This document shows, piece after piece, positions 16,690 through 25,648 of a stretch of 64,000 nucleotides of DNA (within the stretch, counting starts at the first letter, position 1; each line of letters starts with the position of its first letter). Below the pieces are notes generated by a model. The model ran no database searches. It saw only the letters and a list, made by a program, of their open reading frames with translations, and was not told the origin of the DNA. Origin of the DNA: Mesorhizobium loti CJ3sym (GTDB taxonomy: Bacteria; Pseudomonadota; Alphaproteobacteria; Rhizobiales; Rhizobiaceae); assembly GCF_000472785.1 (NCBI RefSeq), contig NZ_AXAL01000031.1, forward strand, positions 1-64,000, written 5' to 3'. Position numbers and translations under genes: made by a program.

Positions 16690-18256
16690 ACGTCGGCGCG
16701 TTGGTGTTGCCCGATGTCACTTGGGGGAATACCGAAGCGTCGATCACCCGCAGTCCCGACAGACCGTGGACCTTGAGGCGATGGTCGACGACCGAAGACT
16801 GCGGATCCGGGCCCATGCGGCAGGTGCAGGATGCGTGGAAAATGCTGCCCGAGCGGCGGCGAATGTCGTCGGACAGTTCCTCGTCGGTCGTCACTGCAAC
16901 GCCGGGTTTGAGCTCTTCCTCGATCAGCTCCGCCATCGCCGGCTGCGCCGCGATTTTGCGTATCAGCCGCACACCCGCCAGCATTTCCGCCATATCCGCT
17001 GGGTGGGAGAGATAGTTGGGGTCGATGATCGGGGCGGCATCTGGATCGGCCGAGGCGATGCGAATGCTGCCTTGGCTCCTTGGCCGGCAGTGCGAAATAC
17101 CGATGAAAAAGCCGGGGAACGGGTCGGGCAGGGTCAGGCGCCGGACGCCCGGTGTCGGTTTGCTGTAGCTGACCGGAGAGAAGTAGAGCTGGGTGTCGAC
17201 ATAGTCGCGCGCGGGATCTGAACGGACGAAGCCGCCGGCCTGGTTGACGCTGAGTGACAGCGGCCCGTCGCGGAACGCAAGATAACGCATGCCCAGCATC
17301 AGGCGGCCGGTCCACGACCGCAATTGACCGTTCAATGTCGGTTTGCGCGAGCGATAGAGATAATCGACACCGAGGTGGTCCTGCAGATGCTCGCCGACCG
17401 CCGGCAGATCGTGGACGACAGGGATGCCCAGCGTTCGAAGCATCTCGCCCGCGCCAACGCCCGAGCGCTGGATCAGGGTTGGCGAACCGACCGCCCCCGC
17501 CGAGAGGATCACCTCGCGACGTGCCCTGGCCGTGTGTTTCGTGGCGCCCGTGGAATAGTCGACGCCGATGACCTTGCGACCGTCGAAAACAAGCCTGGCA
17601 GCCACTGCGCCGGCCACAAGCTGGAGATTGTCGCGTTTCAATGCAGGGTGAAGGAATGCGGTCGCCGCGGACGCCCGCATGCCATTGCGTGTCGTGATCT
17701 GGTAGATGGCGACACCTTCCTGCTGACGGCCGTTGTAATCCGGCGTCGCTGCAAAGCCTGCCTGCTCTGCCGCGGCAAGAAAGCCGTGGCTCATGGGATG
17801 CACGCCGCCGGCCATGTCGATGACGTCAAGCGCCCCGTCGGTCCCGCGCTCGACGCTCGCCTTGCCATGAAATCTTTCGAACGATTTGAAGTGGGGCAGA
17901 ACATCATCCCAGCCCCAGCCGGGGTTGCCGGCATCGCGCCAATCGTCGAAATCGCGCTGCTGTCCGCGCACGAAAACCATGGCGTTGATCGAACTCGAAC
18001 CACCCAGCAGCTTGCCGCGCGGAAAGTAGATCCTGCGGCCGGCCAGGGCCTCCTGCGCGCCTGACCAGAACATCCAGTTGACGCGCGGATTGTAGAAGCT
18101 GTGGCCGTAGCCGATCGGCATGCGGACCATGAAGCGACGGTCACTACCGCCAGCTTCCAGCAAAAGCACGCGATGCTTTCCGGATTTCGTCAAACGGTCG
18201 GCGAGCAGGCAACCGGCGGTGCCGGCACCAACAATGATGAAGTCGAATTCCGCCAA
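16640..18256 (-). CDS. GMC family FAD-dependent oxidoreductase (choline dehydrogenase-like)
   Basis: About 538 residues with the N-terminal FAD-binding motif FIIVGAGTAGCLLADRL followed by LLLEAGG, the GMC signatures GKLLGGSSSINAMVF (near residue 80) and SAGAVGSPTLIQRSGVG, and the C-terminal HASCTCRMG segment carrying the catalytic histidine. I choose TTG at 18256 (MAEFDFIIVGAG) because AGGGAG stands 10 bases upstream; a TTG seven codons earlier is also open. Such enzymes oxidise primary alcohols in acyclic or sugar substrates. Nothing in the sequence singles out choline. It converges on the MocR gene and overlaps its end by 50 bases. Confidence 0.88.
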   Translation of the reverse strand: MAEFDFIIVGAGTAGCLLADRLTKSGKHRVLLLEAGGSDRRFMVRMPIGYGHSFYNPRVNWMFWSGAQEALAGRRIYFPRGKLLGGSSSINAMVFVRGQQRDFDDWRDAGNPGWGWDDVLPHFKSFERFHGKASVERGTDGALDVIDMAGGVHPMSHGFLAAAEQAGFAATPDYNGRQQEGVAIYQITTRNGMRASAATAFLHPALKRDNLQLVAGAVAARLVFDGRKVIGVDYSTGATKHTARARREVILSAGAVGSPTLIQRSGVGAGEMLRTLGIPVVHDLPAVGEHLQDHLGVDYLYRSRKPTLNGQLRSWTGRLMLGMRYLAFRDGPLSLSVNQAGGFVRSDPARDYVDTQLYFSPVSYSKPTPGVRRLTLPDPFPGFFIGISHCRPRSQGSIRIASADPDAAPIIDPNYLSHPADMAEMLAGVRLIRKIAAQPAMAELIEEELKPGVAVTTDEELSDDIRRRSGSIFHASCTCRMGPDPQSSVVDHRLKVHGLSGLRVIDASVFPQVTSGNTNAPTFMVAEKGAAMVLEDHA

Positions 18257-18431
18257 CGTCCGGTTGCTCCCTTGCAACCTCGGTCTACATCAGGAAAAGG
18301 CCGCGAAAAGTACCCATTGCGGCAAGACAGGCAGACCATTCCAGTCGCAGCGGCCGGAGAGATAGCGTCTGGGCTTGCGCCGAAGGCAGGTCAGCAGCGG
18401 CTCGACCACGCCTGAATCAGGATGACAGGCG

Positions 18432-19949
18432 CTATGCGTCAAGCTCGGCCACCTTGCGACGGAGATCGTCAATGTAGTCGTCGGTCCCTAGCACCTTGCC
18501 AGTTGCGGCCTTCAGGATTTCGGCTGGCGTCAGCGAGCGGCCGTGACGATGCACATTGTCGGCCAGCCACGTCCTCAGCGGCGCATAGTCGCCGGTCTCG
18601 AGCCCGCGCTCAATCCCAGGCACCTTGGTCGCCGCCTTGAAGAGCTGGGAGGACATGACGTTGCCCATCGTGTAGGTCGGGAAGGATCCGATCATGCCCG
18701 CCGACCAATGCACATCCTGCAAGACGCCCAGCGTGTCGGTCGGCACGTCAAGGCCAAGATAGCCGCGGATCTTGTCCGCCCAGATCGCTGGAAGGTCAGC
18801 GATGCGCAGGCTGCCGTCCATCAATCCGGCCTCGATCTCCGAACGCAGAATGATATGCAGGTCATAGGTGAGTTCGTCGGCCTCCACCCGGATCAGGCTA
18901 GGACGTGGCGCATTCACCGCCCGCCAGAAGTCGGCGACCGAGACGTCGGCGAGTTGGTCGGGAAACTCGGCTTGCAATGCCCCGAAATTCTGCTCCCAGA
19001 AGCGGCGGGAGCGGCCGACGCGGTTCTCCCACAGGCGGGACTGCGATTCATGCATGCCGAAGCTGGTGCCGCCGACCGCGTAGAGATTGACGAGGTCGGT
19101 CGTGAAGATCGAGCGGGTGAATGCGGGCGAAACGCCCTGCTCGTAGATGCCGTGGCCAGCTTCGTGCCAGACAGCAAAGAGGCCGCCTGGCAGCCAGTTC
19201 TCACGGAAGCGGCCAGTGATGCGTACGTCGCTACGCGTGAAGGAAATCTCGAAAGGATGAACCGTGTCGTCAAGCCGGCCGCGCTCGAAGTCGTACCCCA
19301 TGCGGGCGGCCACTGCCTTGGAGAAGGCTTTCTGCCTTTCGATTGGATAGGTGCGCTCCAGAACATCGATGCGCGCAGGCGGCGCTTGCAGCGCAGCCTG
19401 AAGCAGCGGTCCGATCGCCAATTTCAGTTCGGCATACAAATCTTTGAGCTGCGCCCAGCTTATCTCGGGCTCGAAGGTGCTGCACGCCGCATCGTAGGGA
19501 TGGTCGACATAGCCGACATGCTCGCAGATCTCGCGCTGCAGCGCGACGGTTCGCTCGAGCACCGGCGCGAAGGCCGCGAAATCGTTCTCGGCACGCGCCT
19601 TGATCCATGCCGCCTGGCCCTCGGTCCGCCGCTCTGCTGCTTCCTGGACCAGCCGTGCCGGGATGCGGCCGAGTGTGGCGATCGCGCCCGTCGCGTCATC
19701 GAGCGCACGCCTTCGAAGCTGCTCGTCGGGCATTCCCGTGAGTTCCAGGCGCGCGGCATCGAGCGCCTTGTGCATGGTATCGCCAGTAGCGATTTCGCGT
19801 GCGACCGTCGCCAGCGTGCCCAATTGCCTGCCGCGCGCCTCGGCAGCAAGCGAGGGCATCATGGTACGCGAATCCCAGACAAGCACGTTCACCGCGCACA
19901 AGATGTCGTTGACCTTGGCGACCTCGGCTTCGAATGCGGCGTAGCTCAT
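18432..19949 (-). CDS. M32 family metallocarboxypeptidase
   Basis: A 505-residue cytosolic enzyme with the zinc-binding HEXXH motif as WHEAGHGIYEQG (His262, Glu263, His266) and the M32-specific blocks HPFEISFTRSDVRITGRF (about 231-248), HESQSRLWEN and IRVEADELTYDLHIILR. Length and motif order match thermostable carboxypeptidase 1 (Taq carboxypeptidase) homologues. It removes C-terminal residues from peptides and lies just upstream, in the direction of transcription, of nothing else on its strand except the peptide ATPase 42 bases away to its right, which reads into it; it may therefore be the last gene of the Dpp operon and process imported peptides. Confidence 0.92.
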   Translation of the reverse strand: MSYAAFEAEVAKVNDILCAVNVLVWDSRTMMPSLAAEARGRQLGTLATVAREIATGDTMHKALDAARLELTGMPDEQLRRRALDDATGAIATLGRIPARLVQEAAERRTEGQAAWIKARAENDFAAFAPVLERTVALQREICEHVGYVDHPYDAACSTFEPEISWAQLKDLYAELKLAIGPLLQAALQAPPARIDVLERTYPIERQKAFSKAVAARMGYDFERGRLDDTVHPFEISFTRSDVRITGRFRENWLPGGLFAVWHEAGHGIYEQGVSPAFTRSIFTTDLVNLYAVGGTSFGMHESQSRLWENRVGRSRRFWEQNFGALQAEFPDQLADVSVADFWRAVNAPRPSLIRVEADELTYDLHIILRSEIEAGLMDGSLRIADLPAIWADKIRGYLGLDVPTDTLGVLQDVHWSAGMIGSFPTYTMGNVMSSQLFKAATKVPGIERGLETGDYAPLRTWLADNVHRHGRSLTPAEILKAATGKVLGTDDYIDDLRRKVAELDA

Positions 19950-19991
19950 CGGCGTCTCTTGGCCATTTGGGAAATTCGGTTCTTCAGCAGC

Positions 19992-21011
19992 TCATTGTGC
20001 AGCGATTGTCGCGGGCGTCGGTTTGCCGAAGTCAGTCAGGTGACAGGCGGCAAAGTGGGCCGGCCCCCGGTTGGACAGGTTCGGCCGCTCGGCAAAGCAA
20101 CGCTCGAACGCGAACGGGCATCGCGTGTTGAACAGGCAGCCGGTGGGCAGGTCAAGCGGATTGGGGAGTTCACCGCGTGCCGCCGCCACCCGCGTTTGCC
20201 GCGCCGGATCGAGTTCGGGCGCGGCATCGAGCAGCGCCTTCGAATAGGGGTGGCGGGGTGTTGCAAACAGCGCTTCCGTTGGGCCGGTCTCGACCACTTT
20301 GCCCAGGTACATCACCGCGACGCGGTGTGAGATGTGGCGCACCAGTCTGAGGTCATGGGCGACGAAGACGACGGTAAGCTTCAGCCGCTCCTGGAGGTCC
20401 AGCAGGAGGTTGATGACCTGCGCCTGCACCGAGACGTCGAGCGCGGAGACCAGTTCGTCGGCGACCAGCACCTCCGGCTCGACGGCAAGAGCGCGTGCGA
20501 TACCGATGCGCTGGCGCTGGCCGCCGGAGAACTCATGCGGATAGCGGTTGGCGGCGTCCGCCGGAAGGCGGACAAGGCCCAGCAGCTCGGTGATACGCGC
20601 CGGGATATCGGCCTTTGGCCGCATCGCATGCACGCTCAGCGCTTCGGACAGAACCTGTCGCACCGACATGCGCGGATTGAGCGAGGAGTAGGGATCCTGA
20701 AAGATCATCTGGACGCGGCGGTTGAAGGCGCGCCGTTCCGCCTGAGGCAGCAGACCGATATCCTTGCCGTCGAAACGCACCAGTCCTTCGTCCGGCTCGA
20801 GGAGCCGCACGAGACAACGCGCCAGCGTGGATTTTCCGCAGCCGGATTCGCCAACGATGCCGAGCGTCTCGCCACGATGCACTTCGAGATCGACATTGTT
20901 CAAAGCATGGACAGCGGCAGGCGGTCTGCCGGTGAGTATGTCGGACGCGGTCCGGGGAAGGCGAAACCGCTTGGAGACGCCTTCGACGGAGATCAGCGGC
21001 ATGTCCCGCAT
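19992..21011 (-). CDS. Oligopeptide-type ABC transporter ATP-binding protein (DppF/OppF-like)
   Basis: A 339-residue ATPase. The start ATG at 21011 ([16 protein letters not shown]) shares its A with the TGA of the upstream ATPase (TGATG). Motifs: Walker [11 protein letters not shown]-loop MIFQDPYSSLNPRM, signature FSGGQRQR, Walker B VLVADELVSALDVS, where Glu-Leu replaces the usual Glu-Pro, and the C-terminal oligopeptide domain with GCLFNTRCPFAFERC. A much longer open frame upstream is only the shadow of the preceding gene. It belongs to the second Dpp-type importer. Confidence 0.92.
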   Translation of the reverse strand: MRDMPLISVEGVSKRFRLPRTASDILTGRPPAAVHALNNVDLEVHRGETLGIVGESGCGKSTLARCLVRLLEPDEGLVRFDGKDIGLLPQAERRAFNRRVQMIFQDPYSSLNPRMSVRQVLSEALSVHAMRPKADIPARITELLGLVRLPADAANRYPHEFSGGQRQRIGIARALAVEPEVLVADELVSALDVSVQAQVINLLLDLQERLKLTVVFVAHDLRLVRHISHRVAVMYLGKVVETGPTEALFATPRHPYSKALLDAAPELDPARQTRVAAARGELPNPLDLPTGCLFNTRCPFAFERCFAERPNLSNRGPAHFAACHLTDFGKPTPATIAAQ

Positions 21012-22027
21012 CAGGCCGCCTCCGCCATCGCGGCCACGGTCTGATGGTGGAAGCAGGCGACCTCTCTGCCGGCGGCGAAGCTTTCGAGCGGCGGCCGCTC
21101 GGCGCGGCAGCGGTCCGTGGCGAAGGAACAGCGCGGATGAAAGGCGCAGCCGTCCGGCAAATCGATCAGGCCCGGTGGCATACCCTCGATCGATAAAAGC
21201 ATGCTGCGCTCGGCGCCGATGCGCGGCACGGAACCAAGCAGCCCGCGCGTATAGGGATGGTGTGGCTCGGCGAACACCTGCGCCACCGTGCCGGTCTCGA
21301 CGATGCGCCCGGCATACATCACCGCCATGCGGTCGCAGGTCGCCGCGACGACGCCGAGATCGTGGGTGACGAACACCACGCTCATGCCGAAACGGTCGCG
21401 CAGGTCGAGGATAAGCTTCAGAATCTGGTCCTGGATCGTCACGTCGAGCGCCGTCGTCGGCTCGTCGGCGAGCAGCAGTTTCGGCGAATTGGCCAGCGCA
21501 ATCGCGATCATCACCCGCTGGCGCATGCCGCCGGAGAACTGGTGCGGGTATTCGTCGAGCCGCCGCTCGGCGGCCGGAATGCCGACGATGTTCATCAGTT
21601 CCAGCGCGCGTTGACGGCGGGCACGGCGGTCCAGGGTGGTGTGGGCGCTGAGATTTTCCTCGATCTGCAGGCGGACCGGCAGCACGGGGTTGAGCGCCGT
21701 CATCGGCTCTTGAAAAATCATCGCTATTTCGGCGCCGCGCACCTTGCGAAGGTCCGCCTCGCGCATCGCCATCAGGTCGCGGCCCTGCCATTCGACCTGA
21801 CCGCTCACCTTGCCCGGTTCGCGCACCAGCCGCACGATCGAGCGCAGTGTCATGCTCTTGCCCGATCCGGACTCGCCGACCAGGCCGACAATCTCGCCCG
21901 GCGCGACATCGAGATTGATGCCATCAACGACGGTGGCCAGGCCTCGTGGCGTTGCGAAGGTGGTGGTGAGGCCGCGCACCTTGAGCCCACCGCCGGCTGT
22001 ATTTCGATCTGGAGACGGCGCCGTCAT
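21011..22027 (-). CDS. Oligopeptide-type ABC transporter ATP-binding protein (DppD/OppD-like)
   Basis: A 338-residue ATPase starting at ATG 22027 ([13 protein letters not shown]), in a 4-base overlap with the upstream permease. Walker [11 protein letters not shown], signature FSGGMRQR, Walker [15 protein letters not shown] and the oligopeptide C-terminal region [15 protein letters not shown] are all present. Its frame is open a further 48 codons upstream, but those overlap the permease and show no family similarity. Partner of the downstream DppF-like ATPase. Confidence 0.92.
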   Translation of the reverse strand: MTAPSPDRNTAGGGLKVRGLTTTFATPRGLATVVDGINLDVAPGEIVGLVGESGSGKSMTLRSIVRLVREPGKVSGQVEWQGRDLMAMREADLRKVRGAEIAMIFQEPMTALNPVLPVRLQIEENLSAHTTLDRRARRQRALELMNIVGIPAAERRLDEYPHQFSGGMRQRVMIAIALANSPKLLLADEPTTALDVTIQDQILKLILDLRDRFGMSVVFVTHDLGVVAATCDRMAVMYAGRIVETGTVAQVFAEPHHPYTRGLLGSVPRIGAERSMLLSIEGMPPGLIDLPDGCAFHPRCSFATDRCRAERPPLESFAAGREVACFHHQTVAAMAEAA

Positions 22028-22872
22028 CGGTTGACCCTCAGCAAATCGGCCAGCGCGTCGCCTGCAAGGCTGAAGCCGAGCCCGGTGATGACGATGGCAA
22101 TGCCGGGGAATACGGACACCCACCATGCGGTGGTCATGAAATTCTTGCCGTCGGCGATCAGCACACCCCACTCAGCGGCCGGCGGCTGCGCGCCGAGGCC
22201 GAGATAGCCGAGGCTGGAGCCGAGCAAGATGGCGAGCGCCATGTCGGTCATCAAATAGACCACCGCCGGCGTTATCGCGTTAGGCAGCAGATGCCGGAAG
22301 ATAATGCGCATGTGGCCGTAACCCATGCCACGTGCCGCGTCGGCGTAGTCGAGCCGGCGCTGGATCTTGACCTCGGCGGAGACCAGCCTTGCGTAGAACA
22401 CCCAGTCGACGACGCCGACGGCGATGTACATGTTGCGGAGGCCGGGGCCGAGCACCGAGACGATGGCGATGACCAGCACGAGGAACGGGAAGGTGATGAC
22501 CGCATCGACGACGCGGCCGAACACCGCCTCCACCCAGCCGCCCACATAGCCGACCAGGGCGCCGACGATGGTGCCGAAGATGAACGGTCCCGTTGTCGCG
22601 AACACCGCGATCTGCATGTCGATTCGATAGGCGTGGATGACACGCGAAAGCATGTCACGGCCGAAATTGTCGGTGCCGAAAGGGTGCGCCCAGCTCGGCC
22701 CATGCATGATGGCGTTGTAGTCGAAGGCGGTCGGATCGTAGGGCGCGAAGAGACTTGGAAAGAACGCCATGGCAAGGCTGGCGCCAAGCACGATGACTGC
22801 GCCTACCAGCGTGCCTGGCAATGCCCGGCGCCGTTTCGCCGGCGGGGCGATCTGGACGGCGCCCGCGCTCAT
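22024..22872 (-). CDS. Peptide-type ABC transporter permease (DppC-like)
   Basis: A 282-residue permease; the ATG at 22872 (MSAGAVQIAPPAKRR) overlaps the upstream permease stop as ATGA, making it preferable to one 8 codons earlier. Features are the N-terminal membrane helix after a basic segment, the DppC hallmark GTDNFGRDMLSRVIHAYRI near residue 75, and the coupling region DAARGMGYGHMRIIFRHLLPN. Second permease of the 19992-25461 importer. Confidence 0.92.
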   Translation of the reverse strand: MSAGAVQIAPPAKRRRALPGTLVGAVIVLGASLAMAFFPSLFAPYDPTAFDYNAIMHGPSWAHPFGTDNFGRDMLSRVIHAYRIDMQIAVFATTGPFIFGTIVGALVGYVGGWVEAVFGRVVDAVITFPFLVLVIAIVSVLGPGLRNMYIAVGVVDWVFYARLVSAEVKIQRRLDYADAARGMGYGHMRIIFRHLLPNAITPAVVYLMTDMALAILLGSSLGYLGLGAQPPAAEWGVLIADGKNFMTTAWWVSVFPGIAIVITGLGFSLAGDALADLLRVNR

Positions 22873-23807
22873 CGGACCACTCGTGGGTCGAGCCACGCCT
22901 GGACGATGTCGGTCAGTAGGAAGGTGAATGACACGAGCAGCGCCAGTGCGATCGTCAGTCCCTGGATGACGGGATAGTCGCGGCCGTAGATGGCCTCGAT
23001 CATCAGCCGCCCGGCACCAGGGATGGCGAATACCGTTTCTGTGATGACCGCACCGCCGAGCAACGTGCCGATCGACAGGCCAAACAGCGTAACCGTCGAA
23101 ATCAGCGCATTGCGCAGGACATGGCGCGTCATGATCACCCTCGCGCGAAGGCCCTTGGCGCGGGCAAAGTCGACATAGTCGGCGCCAACCACCCCGATGA
23201 TGGCGGCGCGCAGATTGCGCATGAGCACGGCGGAAAGGCTGAGCGCCAGCGTCGTGGCGGGAAGAAAGAGATGGTAGAGATCGTCAAGGAAGTTCTGGCC
23301 ATAGCCCCCGACCGGAAACCAGCGCAATTTTGCGGCAAACACCGTCAGCAGCACCAGCCCGACATAGAAGACGGGCATGGACAGGCCGATTTGGAAGGTG
23401 CCGCGGATGATGGCGTCCGGTGCGCCGCCACGGTTGAGCGCCGCGACGAAGGACAGCGGCACCGCCACCAGCAGCGCGATCAGGGCGGCCATTCCGGTAA
23501 GCATCAATGTGACGGGGAGACGGCGCTCGATCAGTTCGATCACCGGCAGCTTCAGGCCGATCGAGTTGCCGAGATCGCCGGTGAAGACCGCTTTGGTGAA
23601 GTAGAGGAACTGCACCGGGATCGGTTGGTCGAGCCCTAGCTTGGCATTGATACGCTGGACGTCAGCGTCGATGGCGCGATCACCGAGCATCGCGCTGGCC
23701 GGATCGCCCGGCAAAAGCCGAACGAGGATGAAGGTGACCACCAGGATGAAGGCGATGGTCGGGATCGTTTGCAGAACTCGTCGGAAAATGAAGCCCAACA
23801 GCGGCAA
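22869..23807 (-). CDS. Peptide-type ABC transporter permease (DppB-like)
   Basis: A 312-residue permease with N-terminal helix FRRVLQTIPTIAFILVVTF, the DppB segment LLPGDPASAMLGDRA, LGLDQPIPVQFLYF, and the coupling loop DYVDFARAKGLRARVIMTRH near residue 200. It begins 76 bases after the binding-protein gene ends, with a stable hairpin in the gap. First permease of the second Dpp-type importer. Confidence 0.92.
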   Translation of the reverse strand: MPLLGFIFRRVLQTIPTIAFILVVTFILVRLLPGDPASAMLGDRAIDADVQRINAKLGLDQPIPVQFLYFTKAVFTGDLGNSIGLKLPVIELIERRLPVTLMLTGMAALIALLVAVPLSFVAALNRGGAPDAIIRGTFQIGLSMPVFYVGLVLLTVFAAKLRWFPVGGYGQNFLDDLYHLFLPATTLALSLSAVLMRNLRAAIIGVVGADYVDFARAKGLRARVIMTRHVLRNALISTVTLFGLSIGTLLGGAVITETVFAIPGAGRLMIEAIYGRDYPVIQGLTIALALLVSFTFLLTDIVQAWLDPRVVR

Positions 23808-23842
23808 GAGGTGATCCAGACCTTGTTCAATTTTAGCAGGAT

Positions 23843-23870
23843 GGCGGCGAACGATCGGACGTTCACCGCC
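23843..23870 (-). promoter_or_regulatory. Stem-loop between binding-protein and permease genes
   Basis: On the minus strand GGCGGTGAACG and CGTTCGCCGCC pair over 11 positions with one G-U, around the loop TCCGAT. No T-run follows, so it is probably an mRNA-stabilising 3' hairpin or attenuator that raises the binding-protein message over the permease message rather than a strong terminator. Confidence 0.5.
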
Positions 23871-23883
23871 TTAGGCGATCAGC

Positions 23884-25461
23884 CTACTTTTGCAGCCATG
23901 CGGCACCAAAGATATTGTTGCCGAGCGGGATCTGCACGAAGCCTTGCACTTTCTTGCTCAACGCGACCGGATAAGGCGTTTCGTAGAGCGGGAGGATCGG
24001 CCCGCTGGCGTTGTATAGGTCCTGCATCTTGGCATATTGATCCGCGCGCTTGGCGGCGTCGATCTCTTTTTGCGAGGCTTCGAAAAGCTTGTCGGCCTCG
24101 TCGCTCTTCCAGCCGCTGTGCAGCGCGCCGATGGTCGGCGAATAGACGAAATACGAAGCGATCTCGTTCGGGTCGGCGATATCATCGGTCCACGCCGCTT
24201 CGCGCATCGTGAATGTGCCGTCGCGGTATTGCTGGGTGCGGCTCGGATTGTCGACCTGCTGCAGGTCGAGCTTGATGCCGATCTGCCCCCACATCTGCTG
24301 CACCGCCGTGGCGATGCCGATCTCGTCCTGGTTGCCGGCAAGCACGAGCAGGCTGGTTTCGAAGCCATTCTCGAAGCCGGCATCCTTCATCAACTGCTTG
24401 GCCTTGTCGAGATCGTAGGGATAGAGCGGCTTGTCACCCTTGTGCAGTGGCGTCGCCGAGGACATGAACGAAGTCATCTGTGACCCCACACCATGCGTCA
24501 CCACCTGGATGATCGCCTCCTTGTTGGTCGCGTAGTTCATCGCCTGGCGGACTTTTTCGTTCGACAGCGGATTGTCCTTGTCGCCGATCTTCGGGCGCAC
24601 GTTCATGGTGATGTATTCGACCCGGGTCGACGGGTAGAGTTTCATATCGATGCCGTCGGCCTGCTTTAATTCGTCGACCCGCGCATACGGGATGAATTCG
24701 GCGCCGTCGATCTCGCCCGACTGCAATTTCAGGATGCGGGTGGCATCATCGGGGATGACCTCGAAATCGATGCCGTCGAGATAGGGCAGCGGCTTGCCGT
24801 CCTCGCCCTTCGCCCAGTAGTTCTCGTTGCGGGTCAGCTTCATCGACTGGCCGTGGTCCCAGGATTGCAGGACGAACGGACCGGAACTGATCGGATGCGC
24901 CGAGAAGCTCTTCGCCTTTTCCTCGTCGGTTGTCCCTTCCGAGGCTTCGAACGCCTTCATCGGCAGGATCGCGGTGTTGAACACGGTGAGCGAGGCGAGG
25001 ATCGCCGGATCGGTGTTCTTGAGCTTGATGATGACGGTGTGGTCGCCTTCGGTGGTGACGTCCTGGATCGAGCCGACCAGGAAATTCCAGATGCCTTTCT
25101 TCGGATCTGCGGCGCGCTTCAGCGACCACTGCACGTCGGCCGGGGTGATCGGCGATCCGTCGGAAAACTTGATGCCGTCGCGCAAGGTCAGCGTGACGGT
25201 GAGCCCGTCGCCGGACACCTTCCACTCCGTCGCCAGGCCCGGCTTCAGGCCCTTGCCGTCGTCGGTGGGCAGGATCAGCGTGTCGTAGAGATTGGACAGG
25301 ACCCAGATGTCGACGTTTGCATCGTTGAGCACCGGATCGAGAAAGAGGCTGTCCGCATAGCGGCCGTATTTCAGGGTGCCGCCGCGTTCGACCGCAAGCG
25401 CGCTGTAGCTGGTTCCAACGAGAAGTGCCGCGCTCAGCGCGGCCTTGACGAGCGTGTTCAT
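23884..25461 (-). CDS. ABC transporter substrate-binding protein, peptide type (SBP_bac_5)
   Basis: A 525-residue secreted protein. I start at ATG 25461, preceded by GGGAG; it gives a classical Sec signal (MNTLVKAALSAALLVGTSYS, cleavage likely after ALA). Family 5 features: GGTLKYGRYADSLFLDPVL, GLATEWKVSGDGLTVTLTLR, the DGIKFSDGSPITPADV block near residue 105, and NEKVRQAMNYATNKEAI in the C-lobe. It heads the leftward importer operon and is divergent from a GntR regulator. The metabolic operon on the other side suggests a small amide or modified amino acid rather than a bulk peptide as ligand. Confidence 0.9.
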   Translation of the reverse strand: MNTLVKAALSAALLVGTSYSALAVERGGTLKYGRYADSLFLDPVLNDANVDIWVLSNLYDTLILPTDDGKGLKPGLATEWKVSGDGLTVTLTLRDGIKFSDGSPITPADVQWSLKRAADPKKGIWNFLVGSIQDVTTEGDHTVIIKLKNTDPAILASLTVFNTAILPMKAFEASEGTTDEEKAKSFSAHPISSGPFVLQSWDHGQSMKLTRNENYWAKGEDGKPLPYLDGIDFEVIPDDATRILKLQSGEIDGAEFIPYARVDELKQADGIDMKLYPSTRVEYITMNVRPKIGDKDNPLSNEKVRQAMNYATNKEAIIQVVTHGVGSQMTSFMSSATPLHKGDKPLYPYDLDKAKQLMKDAGFENGFETSLLVLAGNQDEIGIATAVQQMWGQIGIKLDLQQVDNPSRTQQYRDGTFTMREAAWTDDIADPNEIASYFVYSPTIGALHSGWKSDEADKLFEASQKEIDAAKRADQYAKMQDLYNASGPILPLYETPYPVALSKKVQGFVQIPLGNNIFGAAWLQK

Positions 25462-25648
25462 GACGGCTCCCGTATCTCCAGAGGAATTTTCAAGTGTTAT
25501 TGTTGGCCATAACGTTTTCACGCAAGGCCCATCGTGTCAACGGGATTGTCCCAAGGAAAGCGGCACTCTGGCGCAACAACGCGCTTGTCACCCAAGAACG
25601 ACCGGACTAAGCGTTATAGGTGAGTAATACACTTGAATTGGGACCTGA
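25462..25648. promoter_or_regulatory. Divergent promoter region, importer versus GntR operon
   Basis: This 187-base gap separates the leftward binding-protein gene from the rightward GntR operon, so it must hold both promoters. Two AT-rich symmetric candidates for the GntR operator are visible: GTTAT-TGTTGGCC-ATAAC at 25496-25513 and the imperfect GTTATAGGTGAGTAATAC at about 25613-25630. Both are weak and need testing. Confidence 0.4.

Noticed and set aside
18543-20330. 595-codon plus-strand open frame across the M32 carboxypeptidase and DppF-like genes
   Set aside because: Both minus-strand genes have full catalytic motifs; this frame shows none and spans two genes.
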